NCBI GenBank assembly: GCA_046726955.1
Contig: JBKPBQ010000554.1
Span: 1 to 7,149 of the forward strand
DNA: 7,149 nt
From: CAVPGH01 sp046726955
GTDB lineage: Bacteria; Acidobacteriota; Vicinamibacteria; Fen-336
Direction: 5' to 3'
Below the pieces are notes generated by a model. It worked only from the letters and a program-made list of their open reading frames with translations. It was not told the DNA's origin and ran no database searches. Positions 1 through 7,149 of the stretch are shown in pieces. Every line of letters starts with the position of its first letter. The stretch's first letter is position 1. Made by a program: the position numbers and the translations under genes.

Positions 1-202
1 CGGCGGGGCCGCGCGGCAGGTTCGACGATCCTTCGACGTCGACCTGCACGCCCAGCCCGAGCAGCAGCACGCGGGCCCAGCCGCGCGCGATGGCCCGGCA
101 GGCACGCCCGCTCCGGTCCACGAGCCCCGCCGCGAGCGTCAGGAGCCCGCACACGAGCGTGTCCGCCGCGATCAGCGGGACGGCGAGGAAAACGCGGAGC
201 AA
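1..202 (-). CDS. PlsC-like 1-acyl-sn-glycerol-3-phosphate acyltransferase, N-terminal fragment (3' end beyond window)
   Basis: Reading leftward from a TTG at 202-200, 67 codons stay open to the window edge. The product starts with a hydrophobic segment (about residues 2-28, LRVFLAVPLIAADTLVCGLL), then a GWARVLLLGLGVQVDVEG stretch and SSNLPRGPA at residues 59-67. That arrangement (N-terminal membrane helix, tryptophan-containing amphipathic segment, V-x-V-x-G followed by NLP-x-GP) is the usual lead-in to the NHxxxxD acyl-transfer motif of PlsC/LPLAT enzymes, so the window ends only a few residues before the catalytic histidine. Family members acylate lysophosphatidate at the inner membrane to give phosphatidate. 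The start is uncertain: no ATG or GTG lies in frame just upstream and there is no good Shine-Dalgarno, so TTG is chosen because it precedes the hydrophobic helix. The gene begins 16 nt after the PIN/TRAM stop, suggesting translational coupling. Another glycerolipid or lipid A-type acyltransferase of the same fold cannot be excluded without the rest. Confidence 0.7.
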   Translation of the reverse strand, partial: MLRVFLAVPLIAADTLVCGLLTLAAGLVDRSGRACRAIARGWARVLLLGLGVQVDVEGSSNLPRGPA

Positions 203-218
203 GGCGCGCGGGCGGGAG

Positions 219-1367
219 CTACTCGACCTTGGCTCCCGATCCCACCGCGGGGGTCGTGGGGGCGGGCCCGACGACCGGCGCCGTCACCGGCGCGGCCACG
301 CCGGCGCCCGGCTCGGGCGGGCGCGCGTCGCGGCCATTCGTCCGTCCCTCGCGCCGTTCCACGCCGCGCCGCTCGCCGTCCGCCATGGGTGCCGACTCCG
401 CCCACCGGCAGAAGATCATCTTCCCGGCGGTGGTCTGCAGCACGCTCGTGACCGTGACTTCGATCGTCTTGCCGAGGGCCTTCTTGCCCTGGTCCACCAC
501 GACCATCGTCCCGTCGTCGAGGTAGGCGACGCCCTGGCCCGCCTCCTTGCCTTCCTTGATCACAAAGACGCGCAGCACCTCGCCGGGCAGCACCACCGGC
601 TTCAGCGAGTTCGCGAGCTCGTTGATGTTGAGGACGGCGACCCCCCGCAGCTGCGCGACCTTGTTGAGGTTGAAGTCGTTCGTGACGATCTTCCCATTGA
701 GCTTGCGCGCGAGCTCGATGAGCTTCAGGTCCACCTCGCGGATCTCCGGGAAGTCCGTCTCCACGATCTGGACCTCCACGCCCGACATCTTCTGGACCTT
801 CTGCAGGATGTCGAGCCCGCGGCGTCCCCGGTTGCGCTTCAGCGAGTCCGACGAGTCCGCCACCTGCTGCAGCTCGCGCAGCACGAACTGCGGGACGACG
901 AGCGTGCCGTCGAGGAACCCGGTCTCGCAGATGTCGGCGATGCGGCCGTCGATGATCACGGAGGTGTCGAGCACCTTGTACTGGTGCAGGCGCATGTCGT
1001 CTCTAAAGGCGGCGATGATGCGCGCGGGCTCGAACCACTCGCCCTTGCGGGCGCCGAGGACGATGCCCATGTAGATGAGGAAGACGATGAGGAGGGCGTG
1101 CACCAGGTGCTCGGCCACGAGGTCGAGACCCTCCATCGCCCCCCACATCAGGCGGGCTCCGAGGAGGCCGGTCACGCCTCCTACGAGCGCCCCCACCAGG
1201 TGATGGGCGGGGACGCTCCTGAGGCTCAGCTCGAGGACGATGATCCCGAGCGCCCCGAAGACGCCGAGAACGGCGCCCGCCCAGGGGTTCCCGGGAAACG
1301 GCGTGTAGAAGTATCCGGCGTGGGCGAGAAGCGCCACCATGAAGAGGCGGAACAATACGAGCCACAT
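219..1367 (-). CDS. Membrane-anchored PIN/TRAM domain protein (YacL family)
   Basis: The 382-residue protein has four predicted N-terminal membrane helices (about residues 1-20, 30-49, 55-75 and 87-106), a PIN nuclease-fold domain (about 129-248) and a TRAM domain (about 250-322). PIN acidic positions are visible: D134 in LDTSVIIDGRI, E165 in VLRELQ, D213 in REVDLKL and D231 in IVTNDFNLN, so the metal site looks intact. The TRAM part, containing GQGVAYLDDGTMVVVD, is a likely RNA-binding beta barrel. This order is that of Bacillus YacL, for which a cytoplasmic PIN RNase role at the membrane is inferred from the fold; the substrate is not known to me. Residues about 328-382 form an Arg-rich then Pro/Ala/Val-rich tail with no recognisable fold. 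The ATG at 1367 is supported by an AGAGGT at 1374-1379 and by the helix starting immediately after it. It follows radA by 90 nt, a frequent pairing in bacteria, and precedes the acyltransferase by 16 nt. Confidence 0.9.
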   Translation of the reverse strand: MWLVLFRLFMVALLAHAGYFYTPFPGNPWAGAVLGVFGALGIIVLELSLRSVPAHHLVGALVGGVTGLLGARLMWGAMEGLDLVAEHLVHALLIVFLIYMGIVLGARKGEWFEPARIIAAFRDDMRLHQYKVLDTSVIIDGRIADICETGFLDGTLVVPQFVLRELQQVADSSDSLKRNRGRRGLDILQKVQKMSGVEVQIVETDFPEIREVDLKLIELARKLNGKIVTNDFNLNKVAQLRGVAVLNINELANSLKPVVLPGEVLRVFVIKEGKEAGQGVAYLDDGTMVVVDQGKKALGKTIEVTVTSVLQTTAGKMIFCRWAESAPMADGERRGVERREGRTNGRDARPPEPGAGVAAPVTAPVVGPAPTTPAVGSGAKVE

Positions 1368-1373
1368 GGGCGA

Positions 1374-1379
1374 ACCTCT
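1374..1379 (-). promoter_or_regulatory. Ribosome binding site for the PIN/TRAM gene
   Basis: AGAGGT on the minus strand lies 6 nt before the ATG at 1367-1365, matching the anti-Shine-Dalgarno core. It supports that ATG as the start, as does the membrane helix (MWLVLFRLFM) beginning at the first codon. Confidence 0.6.
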
Positions 1380-1457
1380 GGGGACCGGTGACCGCAGCCC
1401 CCCGATGACCTGGGTCTGTTCATATGAAAGGAGACGAACGATTGCCCAGATGATAAC

Positions 1458-2846
1458 TCAGTCGCCGGCTAGGAGGTGTTGGAGCGCCTCGTCAAGGGTG
1501 TTGACGCCGACCGGGCGGATCCCGGGCGGCACGTCTTGCGGGATGTTGCGCGCGGGGAGCACGCAACGGGTGAAGCCCATCTGCGCGGCTTCGCGCAGGC
1601 GCAGCGCGGCCTGCCCGGCTCCGCGCACCTCGCCGCCGAGGCCGACCTCGCCGAAGAGCGCCACGTGCGGCGGCAGCGGCCGGCTGCGGAAGGACGAGGC
1701 CACGGCGGCGGCCACTCCGAGGTCGGCCGCGGGCTCGTCCACCTCCAGCCCTCCGGCGACGCTCACGAACACGTCGTCGCCCAGGAGCTCCAGGCCGACG
1801 CGCTTCTCGAGCACCGCCAGGAGGAGGCTCGTGCGGTTGGGGTCGATGCCGAGCGACATGCGACGGGGCGTGCCGAAGCTCGTGGGCGAGACGAGCGCCT
1901 GCACCTCCACGAGCATCGGCCGCGAGCCCTCCATCGTGGCTACGACCGCGGAGCCGGGCGAGCCTTCCTTCCTCTCGGCGAGGAAGAGCGCGGAGGGATT
2001 GGCCACCGCCTGGAGGCCCGTCCCCGTCATCTCGAACACGCCCATCTCCGAGATCGCGCCGAAGCGGTTCTTGACCGCGCGCACGATCCGGTGGTGCTGG
2101 CGCTTCTCGCCCTCGAAGTAGAGAACGGTGTCCACGATGTGCTCGAGTGACTTCGGCCCGGCGAGGTTCCCGTCCTTCGTGACGTGGCCGATGATGAAGG
2201 TCGTGATCCCGCGGCTCTTGGCCAGGAAGAGGAGCTGCGTCGCCACCTCGCGGACCTGGCTGATGCTGCCCGGCGCGGAGGGGAACTTCGAAGAGTAGAC
2301 GGTCTGGACGGAGTCCACGACCAGGGCTCTCGGCTTGAGCTCTTCGACCTCGTCGAGGATGCGCTCGAGCGAGGTCTCCGCCATCAGGAAGAGCCCGCCT
2401 CCGGTGATCCCAAGCCGGTCACCCCGCAGCTTGACCTGCCGCTCCGACTCCTCGCCGGAGACGTAGAGCACGGTGCCGTGCGTGCGTCCGAGGAGGTGCG
2501 CGACCTGCAGGATGAGCGTGCTCTTCCCGATCCCGGGCTCGCCGCCGATGAGGACGAGCGAGCCGGGGACGAGCCCGCCCCCGAGCACCCGGTCGAACTC
2601 GCCGATCCCGGTGGACGAGCGCGGCGCGTCCGTGCCGTCGATCGCGTCGTAGCTGCGGGGCCGGCCGCCTTCGATGGGAAGCGCCGCCTGGCGACCCTTG
2701 CCGGAGGCCGGCTCCGGCGCCGGACGCTCCTCCATGAAGCTGTTCCACTCCCCGCAGTCCGGGCAGCGTCCCAGCCACTTGGAGCTCTCGAAGCCGCAGG
2801 CCTGGCAGGCGAAGACGATCTTGACGCGGGACATGGGCCGGCTCAT
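1458..2846 (-). CDS. radA: DNA repair protein RadA (Sms)
   Basis: The 462-residue protein is full length for RadA (usually about 450-460). It has an N-terminal four-cysteine zinc finger (C14, C17, C28 and C31 in CQACG...CPDCGEW), a RecA-like ATPase core with Walker A GEPGIGKST at 102-110, and a hydrophobic strand ending in D178 (ALVVDSVQT) as Walker B. The RadA-specific KNRFG motif is at 259-263, and a C-terminal Lon-protease-like domain (about 275-462) contains the EPAADLGVAAAVASS segment. Known RadA is a DnaB-type hexameric motor that loads at D-loops and drives branch migration during recombination repair; it works on cytoplasmic DNA with RecA. Every key motif is present. The ATG at 2846 gives the longest frame, but its Shine-Dalgarno lies only about 3 nt away; the in-frame ATG at 2834-2832 (M5) would give the more typical RadA N-terminus. 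It starts 47 nt after htrA, with an inverted repeat in the gap. Confidence 0.97.
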   Translation of the reverse strand: MSRPMSRVKIVFACQACGFESSKWLGRCPDCGEWNSFMEERPAPEPASGKGRQAALPIEGGRPRSYDAIDGTDAPRSSTGIGEFDRVLGGGLVPGSLVLIGGEPGIGKSTLILQVAHLLGRTHGTVLYVSGEESERQVKLRGDRLGITGGGLFLMAETSLERILDEVEELKPRALVVDSVQTVYSSKFPSAPGSISQVREVATQLLFLAKSRGITTFIIGHVTKDGNLAGPKSLEHIVDTVLYFEGEKRQHHRIVRAVKNRFGAISEMGVFEMTGTGLQAVANPSALFLAERKEGSPGSAVVATMEGSRPMLVEVQALVSPTSFGTPRRMSLGIDPNRTSLLLAVLEKRVGLELLGDDVFVSVAGGLEVDEPAADLGVAAAVASSFRSRPLPPHVALFGEVGLGGEVRGAGQAALRLREAAQMGFTRCVLPARNIPQDVPPGIRPVGVNTLDEALQHLLAGD

Positions 2847-2854
2847 TCTCTCCT
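2847..2854 (-). promoter_or_regulatory. Ribosome binding site for radA, partly inside a hairpin
   Basis: AGGAGAGA on the minus strand directly precedes the ATG at 2846-2844. The AGGAG core is about 3 nt from that ATG (short) and 15 nt from the alternative in-frame ATG at 2834 (long), so it does not settle the start. Its first three bases, AGG at 2854-2852, are also the end of a hairpin arm. Confidence 0.5.
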
Positions 2855-2868
2855 GGCGACCGGCCAGG
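2852..2868 (-). repeat. Small perfect inverted repeat overlapping the radA Shine-Dalgarno
   Basis: On the minus strand CCTGGC (2868-2863), a 5-nt loop CGGTC (2862-2858) and GCCAGG (2857-2852) form a perfect 6-bp GC-rich stem. There is no U-tract, so it does not look like an intrinsic terminator. Because its 3' arm contains the AGG of the radA Shine-Dalgarno, it could dampen radA initiation. In such GC-rich DNA a 6-bp stem can also arise by chance. Confidence 0.4.
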
Positions 2869-2893
2869 CTGGGTCCGCTCCGCCCGCAACGAC

Positions 2894-4426
<1,533 letters not shown>

Positions 4427-4430
4427 GAAG

Positions 4431-4438
4431 CACCTCTC
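4431..4438 (-). promoter_or_regulatory. Ribosome binding site for htrA
   Basis: GAGAGGTG on the minus strand, with its AGAGG core 6 nt before the ATG at 4426-4424, is the strongest Shine-Dalgarno in the window. It sits in the 40-nt gap after the upstream stop codon, so htrA can be translated independently on a shared transcript. Confidence 0.65.
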
Positions 4439-4466
4439 GAACTGCCCCCCTCGTCCCGGTCTTCCG

Positions 4467-7149
4467 TCAGAACGCCTGGCCGAACGCGAAGTACCACTGG
4501 AACGAGCGGTCCTGCGGCCTCGGGTTCAGCGGGAAGGCGATGTCCAGCCGCAGGAGCCCGATCGGCGACTGGTACCGCAGTCCGACGCCCACGGAGTGGC
4601 GGAGAGAGAAACCGATGTCGTTGACGCGGGAGAAGATGTTGCCCACGTCGTAGAAGAGGGCGCCGCCGATCCCCCAGGGATGGCGGTAGCGCAGCTCCTG
4701 GTTCATGACGACGAGGACCTCCCCACCCGGCGACACTCCGAGAATGGGGCCCGGAGGTCCCACCGAGTCGAGCGCGTACCCCCGGAGGCTGTTGGGTCCT
4801 CCGGCGTGGAAGAGCTCTGTCGAGCGGCCGAACACTGCGACCTCCTGGTCGCGCTGGGTCCGAAGGCCGCTGGCCAGGCCGAGGCGATAGCCCTGGGCCC
4901 ACGTGAGGCTGCGGTTGATCGGCTTCGCGCCGAACCCCTGCAGGAAGAGACGGGCGTAGTCGAAGTCGGATCCGGTGAGCTTGCCTCCGCCTTCGAGCGA
5001 CACGCTCAGGAAGGTGCCCTTTCGCGCGTCGAGGGGGTCGTCCCGCGTCTCGCGCAGCCAGGATGTCTGCAGGCCCGAGATGTTGTGATGGAAGTCCCGC
5101 GTCCGGCTGGAGAGGCTTTTGTAGACGAACCCAGCGAGCACGTTCGTGCGCCGGCTGGAGTGGATCGTCTGCTGGAGCTGGAAGCCGCGCTCCTCCTCCG
5201 TGTCGGGCAGCACGGGACCCAGTCCGCCCTCGTGGATGAGGAGGAAATCCTCCGCCGTGGAGAAGACGGAGGCCGTGGTGTCGCCCAGGGCGCCCAGCGA
5301 GGGCAGGTGGAGCGAGGCGCGCGCTTCGCGGATGTCGCGGCCGACCCGATAGCGGCCGCCCACGCCGAGGCCGATGCCCGCCAGGTTCCCGACCTCCAAA
5401 TCGACGAGCCCCGTCGTGCGCTCCTCCTGGCTGAAGCGCACGTCGTACGTCGCGGTGAGGGGTCCCTGCTCCTCGACTTCGATCTTGACGACGGCCGGCT
5501 CGTCGTCCGAGGCGGTCACCACCACTCGCGAGAAGACGCCCAGGTCGAGGAGGCGCTTCTCGATCTCGCCGAGCCGGCGCGGATCGAGCGGGTCGCCGGG
5601 CTTCAGGCGCACCTGCCGCCGGACCAGCGACTCGCGCGTACGGCGCAGGCCGGTGATGCGGACGGGACCCACCGTGCTCTTCTCTCCCTCCTCCACGGCG
5701 AAGACCGCGCGAACGTTGGCGCCGTCCGGCTCCAGCCGCGGCCGCACGCGCACGTGCGGGTAGCCGCGCTCCAGGTAATCGGCGCGCAGACGTCGCCCCG
5801 CCTGCGTCAGCTCGTCGGGCGGGGGGATGGGGCCGGGCTCGAGTGCCGTGACCTTCCGCAGCCGTTCCTCGTCTCCGCTCGCGCCCTGGATCTCGATGGC
5901 AGTGACCTTCGCCCGCGGGCCCTCCCGGACCGGAACCTCGATCCGCACCGACGAGCCGTCGGGGGAATCGTTGACCCGCGGCGTGTCCACCTCGACCACC
6001 CGGTACTGCGCACGGTGATACGCGGCGAGGATGCCCTTGCGGGCCTGGGCGAACGACGTCAGGAGCGCCCCCGGTCCGCCCGCCGCGTGGAGGAGCTCGC
6101 CTCTGCCGAGCGCTTCCGCCCCCGGAAACTCGACGTCCGCCTGCCGGACGAGACGGCCGGGGTCCACCGCAAAGACGATCCGCGCGGGCGCCTCGTCGCG
6201 CTCCACCTTCGCGTCGACGCGGGCGCGCAGGTATCCCCGCTCGCGGGCCGCGGTGAGGACGCGCTCCCGCCCTTTCTCCACCGCCTCTTCCTCGTAGAGC
6301 GCGGACGTGACGAGGTCGTCGAGCCTCGGGGGCGAGTCGAGGCCCCGCACCTCCGCGACGTAGCGCGGCCCGGGCCGGACGGAGAACGTCGCGACGTCGC
6401 CCTCGAGGCTCCCGGAGACGAGCGCCTCCAGGTGTCCCTCGCGCCGCAGCCGCCGCTCGAGGCGCTGGGCGTCCTTCTGGACGTCCCACTCGCCGACCTC
6501 GTCGCCGGGCTTGCGGTTGACGACGCGGGCGGAGGTCTCGGGGTCGCCGCCCTCGAAGCGCACGTCGGAGAGCCTCACCTTCCGCGGTCGCCACACGCGC
6601 CGCTCGCGGTCGGGAACTCCGAACTGCCACCGCTGGCCCACGCCGTACGTGAGGATGCCCTCGTTGTCGCGCATCAGCCGCGTCGTGAGCTCCCGCCCCA
6701 GCCGGAAGCGGTACTGGCCTTCGAAGAAGCGGTCCTCGGCGTCGTCGAGGCCGAGCGAGTAGACGATTCGGAAATGGGGCGTGACGCGCTTGCCGAACGT
6801 GAACCGCGCGCTGGGATCGCCCTCGCGGGCGAGCAGCTCCGGCTGGATCGTGACCTCGTCGAGCCCGAGCGGCTCGAACCCCTTGGCGAGGCCGCTCGTG
6901 AGCCGGCCGGCGAGTAGCGCGGCCGCCTGCTCGCCCGCCACCCACCCGGCGGTGTCCATCGTCACGTTCCGGCGGCCGGTCGCGATGAGGCTCGCGAGCT
7001 CCTTCTGCGAGTACGACGGCTCGGAGGTCAGGTCGAGCGTGGGGGCGAGCAACGGGCCGTCCGCCGCGATCGTTATCTCCACGTCTCCGGCGCCGGGCTC
7101 CGAGATCACCGTCTTCGCCCGCACCGAGATGTCCGGCTCGAGTGTGCCC
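4467..7149 (-). CDS. TamB-BamA/TamA fusion: DUF490-type TamB C-terminal domain, five POTRA domains and outer-membrane barrel (5' end beyond window)
   Basis: The frame is open from the right edge to a TGA at 4469-4467, about 893 visible residues. Numbering from the GTG codon at 7124, which is probably internal, residues up to about 171 match the end of TamB: EPDISVRAKT, then PTLDLTSEPSYSQKELASLI, an Ala/Leu helix, LGLDEVTIQPELL, and beta strands with FTFGKRVTPHFRIVYSLGL. Five POTRA-like repeats follow at about 183-253, 254-323, 324-402, 403-481 and 482-554. The last two show the clearest signature, ending RGYPHVRVRPRL and LGVFSRVVVTA. Residues 555-885 form a BamA/TamA barrel with the loop-6 motif GGPNSLRGY (R781), YDVGNIFSRV and a final aromatic beta-signal ending in F885. 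TamB carries lipid between the membranes and TamA is its outer-membrane partner; BamA inserts barrel proteins. The usual signal peptide before POTRA 1 is absent (residues 150-190 are charged), arguing for one polypeptide. An assembly frameshift joining two genes is the main alternative. Confidence 0.88.
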   Translation of the reverse strand, partial: GTLEPDISVRAKTVISEPGAGDVEITIAADGPLLAPTLDLTSEPSYSQKELASLIATGRRNVTMDTAGWVAGEQAAALLAGRLTSGLAKGFEPLGLDEVTIQPELLAREGDPSARFTFGKRVTPHFRIVYSLGLDDAEDRFFEGQYRFRLGRELTTRLMRDNEGILTYGVGQRWQFGVPDRERRVWRPRKVRLSDVRFEGGDPETSARVVNRKPGDEVGEWDVQKDAQRLERRLRREGHLEALVSGSLEGDVATFSVRPGPRYVAEVRGLDSPPRLDDLVTSALYEEEAVEKGRERVLTAARERGYLRARVDAKVERDEAPARIVFAVDPGRLVRQADVEFPGAEALGRGELLHAAGGPGALLTSFAQARKGILAAYHRAQYRVVEVDTPRVNDSPDGSSVRIEVPVREGPRAKVTAIEIQGASGDEERLRKVTALEPGPIPPPDELTQAGRRLRADYLERGYPHVRVRPRLEPDGANVRAVFAVEEGEKSTVGPVRITGLRRTRESLVRRQVRLKPGDPLDPRRLGEIEKRLLDLGVFSRVVVTASDDEPAVVKIEVEEQGPLTATYDVRFSQEERTTGLVDLEVGNLAGIGLGVGGRYRVGRDIREARASLHLPSLGALGDTTASVFSTAEDFLLIHEGGLGPVLPDTEEERGFQLQQTIHSSRRTNVLAGFVYKSLSSRTRDFHHNISGLQTSWLRETRDDPLDARKGTFLSVSLEGGGKLTGSDFDYARLFLQGFGAKPINRSLTWAQGYRLGLASGLRTQRDQEVAVFGRSTELFHAGGPNSLRGYALDSVGPPGPILGVSPGGEVLVVMNQELRYRHPWGIGGALFYDVGNIFSRVNDIGFSLRHSVGVGLRYQSPIGLLRLDIAFPLNPRPQDRSFQWYFAFGQAF

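Noticed and set aside
172..405. A 77-codon minus-strand frame spanning the end of the PIN/TRAM gene and the start of the acyltransferase.
   Set aside because: It is out of frame with both neighbours, Arg/Gly/Ala-rich, and has no Shine-Dalgarno or recognisable motif.
90..1391. A 433-codon plus-strand frame opposite the PIN/TRAM gene.
   Set aside because: Its sequence is His/Asp/Arg/Leu-rich low complexity without a fold signature, and the opposite strand has clear membrane helices, PIN and TRAM motifs.
1418..1457. A relatively AT-rich patch between radA and the PIN/TRAM gene with a TGGGCA and a TATGAA on the minus strand 18 nt apart, a possible promoter.
   Set aside because: Each hexamer matches the sigma-70 consensus at only four of six positions and nothing else supports it; too weak to call as a promoter, though the 90-nt gap is the largest between genes here.
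4427..4466. Possible terminator between the fusion gene and htrA.
   Set aside because: The 40-nt gap has a run of six G on the minus strand but no stable inverted repeat followed by a T-run.

Overview
The window is a very GC-rich piece of a chromosome from a Gram-negative (diderm) bacterium. All five recognisable genes lie on the minus strand and read from the right edge to the left edge. The diderm assignment rests on an outer-membrane beta-barrel gene and a periplasmic HtrA protease. The base composition and gene mix would fit a Rokubacteria/NC10, deltaproteobacterial or acidobacterial-type genome, but no taxonomic marker is present, so that placement is only a guess.

Order of transcription: (1) 7149-4467, the 3' part of a large gene joining a TamB C-terminal (DUF490-type) domain to five POTRA domains and a BamA/TamA-type 16-stranded-class barrel; its 5' end is outside the window. 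(2) 4426-2894, a complete HtrA/DegP-family serine protease with two PDZ domains. (3) 2846-1458, complete radA. (4) 1367-219, a complete membrane PIN/TRAM protein of the YacL type. (5) 202-1, the start of a PlsC-like acyltransferase, cut by the left edge just before its expected catalytic NHxxxxD motif. The gaps are 40, 47, 90 and 16 nt, and I see no convincing terminator in any of them, so one polycistronic unit is plausible.

The first two genes make an envelope-biogenesis pair: a putative single-chain TamB-TamA-like machine for moving or inserting outer-membrane material, followed by the periplasmic protease/chaperone that handles misfolded outer-membrane proteins. radA and the PIN/TRAM gene are a housekeeping pair (recombination repair; membrane-anchored PIN nuclease-like protein). 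The acyltransferase would make phospholipid precursors.

The most notable observation is the TamB-BamA/TamA fusion. TamB and TamA are normally separate proteins. Here the reading frame runs through the end of the TamB domain into POTRA 1 with no stop codon and no signal peptide. The domain order, with TamB's outer-membrane-facing C-terminus joined to the periplasmic POTRA end of the barrel protein, is the one that makes topological sense. No RNA genes, mobile elements, CRISPR arrays or other long repeats were recognised, and no stretch longer than 300 bases lacks a gene.
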